Below are positions 16,156 to 24,657 of a DNA stretch of 44,741 nucleotides, piece by piece. The stretch spans positions 1-44,741 of the forward strand of contig JAPLPF010000164.1 in NCBI GenBank assembly GCA_026400325.1, read 5' to 3'. The notes under the pieces are model-generated. The model was not told where the DNA came from. It was given only the letters and a program-made list of their open reading frames with translations, and did not search any database. Every line of letters begins with the position of its first letter. Within the stretch, counting starts at the first letter, position 1. Position numbers and translations under genes: made by a program. Source of the DNA: Rhodobacterales bacterium. Its GTDB lineage: Bacteria; Pseudomonadota; Alphaproteobacteria; Rhodobacterales; Rhodobacteraceae.

Positions 16156-17526
16156 CTACTCTGACAAGGTGCTGAGCCCGCCAAAAAGCATGACTCCAGC
16201 CCAGAGTGCGGGGTCATCCGGGTCGTGGTCGCGGCCGGCCAGCATGGCCGCGCGCAGCGCCTCGGCAGGGCGCATGGCGGTCAGGTTGCCGGCAAAGTCG
16301 CCCATAAGCCGTTCCGTGGCGGCATCATTGACGTTCCACAGCGTGCTGACCACGGCCGAGGCCCCGGCCAGCACAAAGGCGCGTGCGAGGCCGATCGTCC
16401 CCCCGGCGTGGCTTTGGCCAAGTCCGGTCTGGCAGGCAGAAAGGACAACCAGCGGGCGGTTGGGCAGGCGCAGCCCCTGCACTTCGCCCGCAGTCAGTCG
16501 ACCGCCGGTCAGGGCGATAAAGCTTAGCGTCAGGGGGAAGTCGTCGGAACTGACGCCGTGGGCGGCGAAATACACCAGGTCCGCAGGCTGGCTTAGTGCG
16601 GCAAGAATGGCATCGGGGGTGGCTTTCGCACCGAGCACGGGGTCAGTGCCAAAGCGGGCGGCAATGGCCTGGGCCTCGGCCCTTGCGCCTGGAAGGGGGG
16701 GAAAGCTCCAGTCAGGGTCATCGGTCGCCTCTGGGTCACCCACGACCAGCGCGCCAGACCAGACCGGCGTAAAGGCGATCGGTCCCGTGGTCAGTTGCCC
16801 GGCAAGGGCCGGCGACAGCTCATCGGGCTGGCGGACCAGGGCAGCGGCAGAAGGGGCGATGGTCACCGGCGCCAGGTCGATCACCATGCCGTGGCCCAGC
16901 GGCAGAAAGGCAAAGGGCACGGTGCCGATGTCATTTGCGGGCAGGATCAGGATTTCGTCCGCCCCGCCCAAGCCAGGCGCAAGGTCTGGCAGCATCAGAA
17001 GGCCGGCAAGCCGGGCGGCGGCAGCGGTCGGGTCTTCAGAGGGCGCTTCGGCGGGGTCATCGGCGCCCTCCAGCGCTGCCGCGCTGCGCAAGTGACCCGC
17101 GCGCTGCACCTGGCGGGCATCAACGTGCAAGGCGGCGGACAGGGCAAGGCGGGCTGCGGTCAGGTCGCCTGCGCCTTGACCGGGGCGGCTGGCCGTTGAA
17201 GTGACAGTGCTGCCGTCAAAGACCAGGGCGCAAAGGCCGCTGTCGGTCTGGGTGTAGACCAGAAGGACTTCGCGCTGCGGTGTCAGCTTGAAAGCATCGG
17301 CCAGAAGGGCAGCGATCTGATCGGGCGGCGCCTCGATCGCGGGGGCGTCAATGCCGCGCTGCCTTAGAAGGGCGGCGTCATTGGCAAGATTCTGAGACAG
17401 GGCGAAATGGAGGGCAGGATCGCCCGTCGGGCAAATTTCGACGCCAGCCAGGGTGGTTTGAGCCGAAAGCAGTGTCAGAGCGGCGGCAAGCGCCAGGGCC
17501 GGGGCCATGGCGCCGCGCGGGATCAT
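16156..17526 (-). CDS. Exported CHAT-domain protein (caspase-like)
   Basis: This 456-residue protein begins with a hydrophobic signal peptide (APALALAAALTLL, cleavage near residue 27). Its C-terminal half is a CHAT domain with the expected catalytic pair: His323 in VYFAAHGVSS and Cys365 in VVLSACQTGLG, followed by the conserved GLARAFVLAGASAVVSTLW. Residues 28-200 show no clear repeats. CHAT proteins are cysteine peptidases of the caspase clan and are often coupled to TPR sensors; here the N-terminal part is unrelated and export is predicted. The ATG at 17526 overlaps the dehydrogenase stop in an ATGA, so the two are translationally coupled. The function is unknown. Confidence 0.88.
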   Translation of the reverse strand: MIPRGAMAPALALAAALTLLSAQTTLAGVEICPTGDPALHFALSQNLANDAALLRQRGIDAPAIEAPPDQIAALLADAFKLTPQREVLLVYTQTDSGLCALVFDGSTVTSTASRPGQGAGDLTAARLALSAALHVDARQVQRAGHLRSAAALEGADDPAEAPSEDPTAAAARLAGLLMLPDLAPGLGGADEILILPANDIGTVPFAFLPLGHGMVIDLAPVTIAPSAAALVRQPDELSPALAGQLTTGPIAFTPVWSGALVVGDPEATDDPDWSFPPLPGARAEAQAIAARFGTDPVLGAKATPDAILAALSQPADLVYFAAHGVSSDDFPLTLSFIALTGGRLTAGEVQGLRLPNRPLVVLSACQTGLGQSHAGGTIGLARAFVLAGASAVVSTLWNVNDAATERLMGDFAGNLTAMRPAEALRAAMLAGRDHDPDDPALWAGVMLFGGLSTLSE

Positions 17527-18686
17527 GCCCAGCGGCCCTCGAAATCTTCGGGGACAAGCAGGTTGTGGCGGCCCATGTCGCGCACGTTCTTTTCGCCACA
17601 AAGCGCCATGGTGATGTCCATCTCTTTCTGGATCACCTCCAGCGCCTTGGTTACCCCGGCCTCGCCCATGGCACCCAGGCCGTGAATGTAGGCGCGGCCG
17701 ATCATCGTGCCCTTCGCGCCAAGGGCAAGCGCCTTGAGCACGTCCTGCCCCGACCGGATGCCGCCGTCCAGCCAGACCTCGGTCCGGTCACCAATGGCGC
17801 TGACGATGGAGGGCAAAGTGCGAATCGTGGACAGCGCCCCATCCAGTTGCCGCCCGCCGTGGTTCGACACGATCACCGCATCCGCACCGGCGTCGGCGGC
17901 CATCCGGGCGTCATCGGCATCCAGCACCCCTTTCAGGATGAACTTGCCCTTCCATTGGTCGCGGATACGGGCGACCTTGCCCCAGTCCAGCATCGGGTCG
18001 AACTGTTCGTTGGCCCAGGCGGTCAGGTCCGACAGTTTCTGCACACCTTTCACGTGGCCCACGATGTTGCGGAACTGGCGGCGCGGGGTGCGCAACATGT
18101 TCAGCGCCCAACGGGGTTTGGTGGCGATGTTGATCAGGTTCGGGATCGTGGGCTTCGGGGGCGAGGTCAGGCCGTTCTTCAGGTCCTTGTGCCGTTGGCC
18201 CAGGATTTGCAGGTCAAGCGTCAGCACCAGCGCCGAACATTTCGCCGCGCGGGCACGTTCGATGATGGCATCGACGAAATCCTCGTCCTTCATCACGTAA
18301 AGCTGGAACCAGAACGGTGTTGGGCTGGCGGCGGCGACATCTTCGATCGAACAGATCGACATGGTGGACATGGTGAAGGGCACACCGAACCTGGCTGCGG
18401 CGCGGGCGGCGTGAATCTCGCCGTCGGGGTGCTGCATGCCGGTAGAGCCTACCGGGGCAAGGGCCACCGGCATCGTCACCGACTGGCCCGCCATGGTGCC
18501 CGCAAGGCTGCGCCCGGTCAGGTCCCGGGCCACGCGTTGGCGAAAGCGCAGCTTGGCAAAATCCGACGAGTTTTCACGAAAGGTCTGTTCGGTATAGCTG
18601 CCGCTTTCGCAGTAGTCCCAGAACATCCTTGGCGTGCGTTTCTGGTGCAGGCGCTTCAAGTCTTCGATGCAGGTGATGACGGGCAT
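17523..18686 (-). CDS. lldD: FMN-dependent alpha-hydroxy-acid dehydrogenase (LldD-like)
   Basis: This 387-residue TIM-barrel flavoenzyme oxidises an L-2-hydroxy acid, most likely L-lactate, to the keto acid and passes electrons to the respiratory chain. Motifs include APVGSTGMQHPDGEI, the catalytic histidine stretch VIVSNHGGRQLDGA, VWLDGGIRSGQDVLKALALG and the N-terminal FWDYCESGSYTEQT. The length matches LldD. A strong GGAGG precedes the ATG at 18686. It is the first gene of a probable operon with the CHAT protein, aminotransferase and glutamine synthetase genes. The substrate could also be another hydroxy acid. Confidence 0.88.
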   Translation of the reverse strand: MPVITCIEDLKRLHQKRTPRMFWDYCESGSYTEQTFRENSSDFAKLRFRQRVARDLTGRSLAGTMAGQSVTMPVALAPVGSTGMQHPDGEIHAARAAARFGVPFTMSTMSICSIEDVAAASPTPFWFQLYVMKDEDFVDAIIERARAAKCSALVLTLDLQILGQRHKDLKNGLTSPPKPTIPNLINIATKPRWALNMLRTPRRQFRNIVGHVKGVQKLSDLTAWANEQFDPMLDWGKVARIRDQWKGKFILKGVLDADDARMAADAGADAVIVSNHGGRQLDGALSTIRTLPSIVSAIGDRTEVWLDGGIRSGQDVLKALALGAKGTMIGRAYIHGLGAMGEAGVTKALEVIQKEMDITMALCGEKNVRDMGRHNLLVPEDFEGRWA

Positions 18687-18753
18687 GAGCAGCCTCCGGA
18701 TTGGTCATCTTTGATTACCAATCGGCGGGTCGGGGTGCAATGGGGAACGGGGC

Positions 18754-18793
18754 TTGCGTATGGTTCGATATAGCACTATATAGTACTATATCG
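18754..18793 (+). promoter_or_regulatory. Promoter with MarR-type operator palindrome
   Basis: TTGCGT (18754-18759), 17 bases and TATATA (18777-18782) form a promoter. A 28-bp palindrome at 18766-18793 covers the -10 box: CGATATAGCACTAT faces ATAGTACTATATCG with one mismatched pair. It lies 19 bases before the nitroreductase-like gene whose operon ends with a MarR regulator, so it is probably that regulator's operator. Confidence 0.72.
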
Positions 18794-18811
18794 CATCAAA
18801 TGGAGTTCACC

Positions 18812-19954
18812 ATGTCCCTGTCGCGCCGCAAGACGCTTGCCCTGATCGGTGGTGGAGTGATCCTGGCCGCAACCGCCTCGCTTGGGGCCTTTGCCACCCG
18901 CCGCCCCCGCACGGCTGCCCTGCCATGGCAGCTGGCAGGCACCGAGACCGAGCCGCACCGCAAGGCCCTGTCCTTTGCGCTTCTGGCACCGAATCCGCAT
19001 AACCGGCAGCCCTGGCTGGTGGACCTGCGCGAGGCCGGGGTCGTGACCGTCCATGTCGACACGCAAAAGCTCTTGCCCAGGACCGACCCCTTCAACCGGC
19101 AGATCACCATAGGCCTGGGCTGTTTTCTGGAGTTGATGCGGATGGCGGCAAGCCATGACGGCCAGCGCGTGGCGATCACGCCTTTCCCCGAAGGATACGA
19201 CGACCGGGCGCTGGACGCCCGTCCCGTGGCGCGGGCGGTGTTCACGCCGGACGCATCGGTCACGCCGGACCCGCTGTTCGCCCATGCACTGGACCGCCGG
19301 TCGAACAAGGAGCCCTATGACCTGACCCGCCCGCTACCTGCCGACACGCTGGCCCGGCTTGCCGTGGCGACGACGGGCCAGTTCGGTGGCACCATCGACG
19401 CGGGAGAGGTGGCCGCCTGGCGCGCCTTCACGCACGGGGCGCTACGGATCGAGATTGAAACCCCGCATACTTACCGGGAATCTGTCGATCTTTTCCGCAT
19501 CGGCCGGGCCGAGGTGGACGCAAACCCGGACGGAATCGACTTTACCGGTCCCCTGTTCGAGGTGCTGGGCACCACTGGGCTGATGACGCGGGAGACCGTG
19601 CTCGACACCTCCTCGCAGGCCTACAGGGCCGGATTGGAGGCGGTCTTTGCCAACACCGACACGGCGATGGGGCATGTCTGGCTGGTGACGGCCGGAAACT
19701 CCCGCCTTGACCAGATCGCCACCGGGGCGGACTGGCTGCGGGTGAACCTTGCGGCGACGGGGGCGGGGCTGGCGTTCCAGCCACTGAGCCAGGCCTTGCA
19801 GGAGTATCCCGAGATGGCGGACCTGTACCGCGACCTGCACGCAAGGCTTGCACCCTTCGGCGGGACGGTTCAGATGTTGGCCCGTATCGGTTATGGCCCT
19901 GCCGTGGACCCAAGCCCGCGCTGGCCGCTTGACGCGAAGGTGCTGGATGCCTGA
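18812..19954 (+). CDS. Tat-exported nitroreductase-fold protein (Acg-like)
   Basis: This 380-residue protein begins with a twin-arginine signal (SLSRRKTLALIGGGVILAA), so it is folded with its cofactor and then exported or anchored in the membrane. The rest resembles the large nitroreductase-fold proteins related to mycobacterial Acg: ALLAPNPHNRQPWLVDL near residues 46-65 is the usual flavin-contact region, and RRSNKEPYD appears further on. Whether it is catalytic or only binds flavin is unknown. Its gene overlaps the MarR gene by eight bases and sits behind the palindromic operator. The ATG at 18800 would add four residues. Confidence 0.82.
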   Translation: MSLSRRKTLALIGGGVILAATASLGAFATRRPRTAALPWQLAGTETEPHRKALSFALLAPNPHNRQPWLVDLREAGVVTVHVDTQKLLPRTDPFNRQITIGLGCFLELMRMAASHDGQRVAITPFPEGYDDRALDARPVARAVFTPDASVTPDPLFAHALDRRSNKEPYDLTRPLPADTLARLAVATTGQFGGTIDAGEVAAWRAFTHGALRIEIETPHTYRESVDLFRIGRAEVDANPDGIDFTGPLFEVLGTTGLMTRETVLDTSSQAYRAGLEAVFANTDTAMGHVWLVTAGNSRLDQIATGADWLRVNLAATGAGLAFQPLSQALQEYPEMADLYRDLHARLAPFGGTVQMLARIGYGPAVDPSPRWPLDAKVLDA

Positions 19955-20420
19955 GACCCCCGAAGACACGTTCAACGCCTTCTTTCTGGAGGTGGGCATC
20001 CTGGCCCAACTCAGCCGCGCACTTTTCGAGGCGCGGCTGCAGCCCGGCTTCACCCTGTCGCAGTTCACAGTCCTCAACCATCTGGTCAGGGTAAGGGACG
20101 GTCGCACACCTCTGGAACTGGCACGGGCATTTCAGGTGCCCAAAACCTCGATGACCCACAGCCTTGCTGTGCTGGAACAACACGGGTTGGTCGAGACGCG
20201 CCCGAACGCCCGGGACGGGCGGTCGAAGTGCGTCTTCATCACCGAAGCGGGCCGCGCTTTTCGTCTGACAGCCCTTCAGGCCGTCGCTCCGGAGTCCGAA
20301 GCTCTTGCCGGTCGCTTTCCAGCCGCGCGGCTGGCCGCGATCCTGCCCGACCTCGCCGAACTTCGGCAGATCATGGATGCAATGCGCGACCCCGACCCGC
20401 GTGAGCCCTGGCCCTCCTGA
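19947..20420 (+). CDS. MarR-family transcriptional regulator
   Basis: This 157-residue protein is a winged-helix regulator. The recognition region is TPLELARAFQVPKTSMTHSL and the wing is ETRPNARDGRSKCVFITEAG, with the typical DGR turn. MarR proteins bind palindromes as dimers and release on binding small phenolic or oxidising compounds. Its start overlaps the end of the nitroreductase-like gene by eight bases, so both are made together; the near-perfect palindrome over the shared promoter suggests autorepression. Confidence 0.9.
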   Translation: MPETPEDTFNAFFLEVGILAQLSRALFEARLQPGFTLSQFTVLNHLVRVRDGRTPLELARAFQVPKTSMTHSLAVLEQHGLVETRPNARDGRSKCVFITEAGRAFRLTALQAVAPESEALAGRFPAARLAAILPDLAELRQIMDAMRDPDPREPWPS

Positions 20421-20459
20421 AGAGGCGCCTGCACAAGCCGACGCCGCCCGCTCTCCGGG

Positions 20460-21029
20460 TCAGGCCGGACGGGCGAACCGGCGGTCCGGCACGACCCAGA
20501 TCACTGCCACCGTCAGGACCAGCGCCAGAGATACCCAAACATTCACATAGGCCAGCGGGACAGCCGCCGCATAGGCGGCCAGCGAGGCCTTGCCCTTTGC
20601 GTCGGACCCCAAGGCACGCGCGAAGTCCGAGTCCCTGCCGTGCTCGGCAATCAGCGCAAAGGTCAAAAGCGTATAGCTGATCGCGCACATCAAAAGCACA
20701 AAGGCGTAAAGGGCCACGGGCATCGACAGAAACCCGCTTTCCTCCATGAAGCCAGTGGCAAAGGGCATCAGCGAAAGCCAGAACAACAGGTGCAGGTTGG
20801 CCCAGAGAACCCAGCCCCCGACATGCTTGACCGAATGAAACATGTGGTGATGGTTGTTCCAGTAAATGCCGACGTTGAGGAACGACAGAACATAGGCCAG
20901 GAACACCGGCAAGAGATGCTGCAGTGCCGCCAGATCTGCCTCATGCGGGACTTTCAGTTCCAGCACCATGATCGTGATGATGATCGCGATCACCCCGTCC
21001 GAAAACGCTTCGATCCGTCCCTTCGTCAT
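20460..21029 (-). CDS. TMEM175-family (DUF1211) potassium channel-like protein
   Basis: This 189-residue membrane protein has about six hydrophobic segments and the family's N-terminal signature RIEAFSDGVIAIIITIMVLEL, where FSD lies in the first pore helix. A histidine-rich second segment (YWNNHHHMFH) is also typical. Bacterial TMEM175 homologues are potassium-permeable channels. The start at 21029 gives the canonical N-terminus; the longer frame adds residues unlike the family. It is convergent with the MarR gene and stands 70 bases downstream of trpA. Confidence 0.85.
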   Translation of the reverse strand: MTKGRIEAFSDGVIAIIITIMVLELKVPHEADLAALQHLLPVFLAYVLSFLNVGIYWNNHHHMFHSVKHVGGWVLWANLHLLFWLSLMPFATGFMEESGFLSMPVALYAFVLLMCAISYTLLTFALIAEHGRDSDFARALGSDAKGKASLAAYAAAVPLAYVNVWVSLALVLTVAVIWVVPDRRFARPA

Positions 21030-21099
21030 GGCTTGCCCCCTTGTTTCGCTGGCTGTGAAGCCAGGTTCAAGCACAAGCGCCAGGCGCGGTGCAAGGGCC

Positions 21100-21891
21100 T
21101 CAGGCCGAATGCGCGCCGTCGGCCAACGCCTTTACCCTGGCCAGAACTTCGGCAACCGGAACGCCCGCGCCAATGTCCTTGACGATGGCCGACCCCACCA
21201 CGCAGCCATCCGCCACGGCGGCAATGGCCTTTGCCGCCTCGGGCGTGTTGATGCCAAAGCCCACGATCACCGGAAGGTCGGTCGACCGCTTGATCCGCGC
21301 CACCTCGGGTGCGACGTCGGTCGAAACCGCCGCGGCCGCCCCGGTGATTCCGGTAACCGACACATAATAGACAAAGCCGCTGGTGTTCTGCAGCACCTTC
21401 GGCAAGCGCTTGGCATCGGTCGTGGGGGTCGCAAGCCGGATGAAGTTGAGGCCAGCGGCCTGCGCGGGGATGCACAGCTCGTCATCTTCTTCGGGCGGCA
21501 GGTCGACGACGATCAGCCCGTCGATCCCGGCGGCGGTTGCCTCGGTCAAGAACCGATCGACGCCGCGGGAATAGATAGGGTTGTAGTAGCCCATCAGGAC
21601 GATGGGCGTGGTCTGGTCAGCAGCGCGGAAGGTGCGGACCATGGTCAGGACCTTGTCCATCGTCATGCCCCCTTCCAGCGCGCGTTGTCCGGCGGCCTGG
21701 ATCGTCGGGCCGTCGGCCATCGGATCGGTGAAGGGCATCCCAAGCTCGATGATGTCCACCCCTGCGGCGGGCAGCCCCTGCATCACGGCCAGCGACGCCG
21801 CCTCATCCGGGTCACCGCCCATGATGTAGGCAACGAAGGCTTTCTTCCGGTCGGCCCGCAACCGGGCAAAGGTGTCGTCGATCCTGGTCAT
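21100..21891 (-). CDS. trpA: Tryptophan synthase alpha chain
   Basis: This 263-residue TIM barrel splits indole-3-glycerol phosphate to indole, which passes to the beta chain for tryptophan synthesis. The two catalytic acids are at their canonical places: Glu49 ([12 protein letters not shown]) and Asp60. The phosphate-binding loop [11 protein letters not shown] and VVGSAIV are present. The start at 21891 follows a GAGGGA ribosome site. trpB is not in the window, so the trp genes are split. The gene is divergent from ychF. Confidence 0.97.
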   Translation of the reverse strand: MTRIDDTFARLRADRKKAFVAYIMGGDPDEAASLAVMQGLPAAGVDIIELGMPFTDPMADGPTIQAAGQRALEGGMTMDKVLTMVRTFRAADQTTPIVLMGYYNPIYSRGVDRFLTEATAAGIDGLIVVDLPPEEDDELCIPAQAAGLNFIRLATPTTDAKRLPKVLQNTSGFVYYVSVTGITGAAAAVSTDVAPEVARIKRSTDLPVIVGFGINTPEAAKAIAAVADGCVVGSAIVKDIGAGVPVAEVLARVKALADGAHSA

Positions 21892-22042
21892 GGTAGTCCC
21901 TCGCAAGCTTGGGGCCCATCTGCCATGCTGTGCCGGTAGAAATCAATGGGGCCGCTCATCCGCCCCGGGGCCGGGCGCTTTCGCCGACACGATGCGCAGC
22001 GATGAACGCCGAATGGCTTTTCGGGCAGGCCCTCGCGGATGC

Positions 22043-22071
22043 TTGATCCTGCCGGACAGCCCACGTAGAAG
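22043..22071 (+). promoter_or_regulatory. Predicted ychF promoter
   Basis: TTGATC and TAGAAG are separated by 17 bases and end about 25 bases before the ychF start codon, which has a GGAGGG ribosome site. The match is moderate. Confidence 0.4.
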
Positions 22072-22096
22072 CGCCTCGTCGTCAACGGAGGGTAGC

Positions 22097-23194
22097 ATGG
22101 GTTTCAAGATGGGCATCGTCGGGCTGCCGAACGTCGGCAAGTCCACCCTCTTCAACGCGCTGACCCGCACTGCCGCGGCGCAGGCGGCGAACTTTCCGTT
22201 CTGCACCATCGAGCCGAATGTGGGCGAAGTGGCTGTCCCCGATGCCCGGCTGGACAAGCTTGCTGCCATAGCCGGGTCAAAGCAGATCATCCCGACGCGG
22301 ATGACATTCGTCGATATCGCGGGCCTGGTGCGCGGGGCTTCCAAAGGCGAAGGCCTTGGCAACCAGTTCCTGGCCAACATCCGGGAATGTGACGCCATCG
22401 CCCACGTCCTGCGCTGCTTTGAAGATGACGACATCACCCATGTCGAAGGTCGGATCGACCCGGTGGCCGATGCCGAGACCATCGAGACAGAGCTGATGCT
22501 GGCTGACCTGGAATCAGTCGAGCGGCGGTTGACCGCGCTGGCCAAGAAGCTGCGCGGCGGCGATCAGGACACGCTGGATCAGGACCGCCTGCTGCGCGCG
22601 GCGCTGGCCGCATTGAGCGAGGGCAAGCCCGCGCGGACCCTGAAGATCGCCGAAGATGATCGCAAGCAATGGCGGATGCTGCAGCTTCTGACGGCAAAGC
22701 CGGTGCTTTACGTCTGCAATGTCGAGGAGGCCAGTGCCGCCAGCGGCAACGGCCAGTCGGCCCGGGTGGCCGAGATGGCGGCCGCGCAGGGCGCGGCCTC
22801 GGTGGTGATTTCCGCGCGGATCGAGGAGGAGATCAGCCAGCTTTCCGAAGAGGAAGCAACGATGTTCCTTGAAGAAATGGGACTGCACGAAGCGGGCCTC
22901 GACCGGCTTATCAAGGCGGGCTACGCCCTTCTTGGCTTGCAGACCTATTTCACCGTCGGCCCCAAAGAGGCCCGCGCCTGGACGATATCGGCGGGAACGC
23001 TTGCGCCGCAGGCTGCGGGTGTCATCCATGGCGACTTCGAAAAAGGCTTCATCCGGGCGGAAACAGTGGCCTACGACGACTACATCGCCGGCAAGGGTGA
23101 GACGGGCGCGAAGGAAGCGGGCAAGTTCCGGGTGGAAGGCAAGACTTATGAAGTCAAGGACGGCGACGTCCTGCATTTCCTTTTCTCCGGTTAG
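22097..23194 (+). CDS. ychF: Redox-regulated ATPase YchF
   Basis: This 365-residue protein belongs to the Obg-related translation-factor GTPase class but binds ATP preferentially. It has the P-loop GLPNVGKST, the switch region DIAGLVRGASKGEGLGNQFL, and NVEE in place of the NKxD guanine-specificity motif. A coiled-coil arm spans roughly residues 130-190, and a C-terminal TGS domain ends with VKDGDVLHFLF. It is a conserved housekeeping protein associated with ribosomes and stress responses. Confidence 0.97.
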   Translation: MGFKMGIVGLPNVGKSTLFNALTRTAAAQAANFPFCTIEPNVGEVAVPDARLDKLAAIAGSKQIIPTRMTFVDIAGLVRGASKGEGLGNQFLANIRECDAIAHVLRCFEDDDITHVEGRIDPVADAETIETELMLADLESVERRLTALAKKLRGGDQDTLDQDRLLRAALAALSEGKPARTLKIAEDDRKQWRMLQLLTAKPVLYVCNVEEASAASGNGQSARVAEMAAAQGAASVVISARIEEEISQLSEEEATMFLEEMGLHEAGLDRLIKAGYALLGLQTYFTVGPKEARAWTISAGTLAPQAAGVIHGDFEKGFIRAETVAYDDYIAGKGETGAKEAGKFRVEGKTYEVKDGDVLHFLFSG

Positions 23195-23409
23195 ATGAGC
23201 GGCTCAGGAAGCGCGCACCAGGTGTCCGACCCCTCTTTGCCGCCGCATATTGGGCCCGGAATTGCAGGAACCCGCCGGGCCGCTGCCGTGCTTGCGGAAG
23301 ACATCTGCCACGGCAGACCGGCTTTCCTGCCGGTTGTTCCTGCCAATGATCCGGGTCTAGTTGAAACTGCCCGTTTGCGGTCGTCATCTGCTTCGGCGAC
23401 AAGCGCACC
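23195..23409. other. Intergenic region between ychF and the FkbM gene
   Basis: No gene is supported in these 215 bases. An inverted repeat (ACCGGC, six bases, GCCGGT) at 23317-23334 could act as a weak terminator for the convergent neighbours, but no U-tract follows. Confidence 0.4.
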
Positions 23410-24375
23410 CTACGTCAGAACGAGGGGACCTCTCCCTGGCGGATCACCATCTGTCCGCATCCGCGGCGGCAGGTGATCCACATAGCGCGCAGCCAGATCG
23501 CCCTCGATCCCCCCGCGACGGGCAAGTTCGTCCAGACAGGCCAGCACCAGCGTGTGGCTGAAGAAAACGCCCGAGCCAAGGATGGCAAGGTGGCGCAGGT
23601 CGTCGTCGCCCAGCTTTTCCATCGCCGTCAGGCCGCGCACATAGACGGCGTCACCGTCTACCAGTTGATCGCGCGTGAACTCTGGCAGCAAGCGGTCCCT
23701 CTGACTGTTCCTGATGGGAAGCGATGTGTTGTGGAGAAACCTGTGAAGCTCGAACCCGTGCTTGCGCAGCTCGGTGTCAATGCCGGCCGCCATCGGCTCG
23801 CCCACATAAAGTTGCAGGTGGCGCAGCTCGACAATTACGACCAAGGCCTGCGCAAGCTTGCCCGCCGCGCCCCGGAAGGCGTCAACCTCACCACCCTGGA
23901 TGTCGATCTTGAGAAGGTCAAAGCTGTCGATGTCCCCGACGCTGTCCAGCGCGACGGTCTGCATGGCGACCCGTTCAGCGACACGAAGCATGCGCCGTCG
24001 CCCCAGAAGGGCGCCCGCCGGAAGATAGGGCTCATGGACGGACGTCATGTCGCTGCGCTGAAAGATCTTAAGCTCCCTGGTTGACCCGTCACCGACAGCA
24101 AAGGGAAAATAGGTCTCACGGCCCGACCTTGCCTGCTGGAGTTTCTCGAACTCCGCCGCTTGCGGTTCAAAGCCGATGACGTCGCATCCCCCCATCTGCA
24201 AAAGCGCCTTGTAAGGTGGCGTGTTCACCGGGCTTGCCCCGACATCGACGACGCGTGTCGGACGCTGAAGCTTCAGCGTCCTGAGCAAGAACCAGGTGGC
24301 CCTGCCCGTATCAGGGACCATTGCTTCCTGGGGGGCGGTCGACCCGTCACCACCTGTGTTCGCGTTCACTTCCAT
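23410..24375 (-). CDS. FkbM-family methyltransferase
   Basis: This protein of about 321 residues is an S-adenosylmethionine-dependent O-methyltransferase of the FkbM class. The SAM site is TRVVDVGASPVNTPPYKALL followed by VIGFEPQAAEFEKL. The family motif FDLLKIDIQGGEVDAFRGA and VIVELRHLQLY come after. FkbM enzymes methylate sugars, glycans or lipids, usually in surface-polymer or natural-product clusters, but no such cluster lies here. I placed the start at 24375; the ribosome site is weak, and a later methionine is possible. Confidence 0.85.
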   Translation of the reverse strand: MEVNANTGGDGSTAPQEAMVPDTGRATWFLLRTLKLQRPTRVVDVGASPVNTPPYKALLQMGGCDVIGFEPQAAEFEKLQQARSGRETYFPFAVGDGSTRELKIFQRSDMTSVHEPYLPAGALLGRRRMLRVAERVAMQTVALDSVGDIDSFDLLKIDIQGGEVDAFRGAAGKLAQALVVIVELRHLQLYVGEPMAAGIDTELRKHGFELHRFLHNTSLPIRNSQRDRLLPEFTRDQLVDGDAVYVRGLTAMEKLGDDDLRHLAILGSGVFFSHTLVLACLDELARRGGIEGDLAARYVDHLPPRMRTDGDPPGRGPLVLT

Positions 24376-24657
24376 CCACCCCTGGCCTTGCCTTTCCTGA
24401 CCACCCAGGCGGGTCAGGTTCCTGCGTGCGAGTGGACCAGCGCCGCCACCCATGCCGCCAGGGGCGGTTGACGGACGAACGAGCCTTGCCTGCGGACGCG
24501 GGCAAAGGCTAATGCGGCCCGGAAGGCTTGCCAAGCTGTCTTCCAGCCGTTTCAGGTTTCACCGAAGTGGCAGGGGCGTTTCGTGCCTTCACCCCTTGAC
24601 CGACTCGTCCGTCACCCGCACCATTTCCCCTGCCCTTCAGAACAAGGTCCGATCCCG
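24376..24657. other. Divergent intergenic region
   Basis: These 282 bases separate the FkbM gene from the SH3-domain gene and must hold both promoters. No convincing -35/-10 pair or operator palindrome stands out. The open frame that extends upstream of the FkbM start through most of the region lacks family similarity. Confidence 0.4.

Noticed and set aside
14631-16175. 514-codon plus-strand frame opposite the aminotransferase
   Set aside because: The minus strand has the PLP lysine and aspartate motifs and a matching length; the plus frame shows no family.
17472-18773. 433-codon plus-strand frame opposite lldD
   Set aside because: It is antisense to an intact flavoenzyme with catalytic histidine; no supporting motif or ribosome site.
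22097-23194. YchF as an Obg-type GTPase
   Set aside because: The guanine-specificity motif is replaced by NVEE and a TGS domain ends the protein, which defines YchF.
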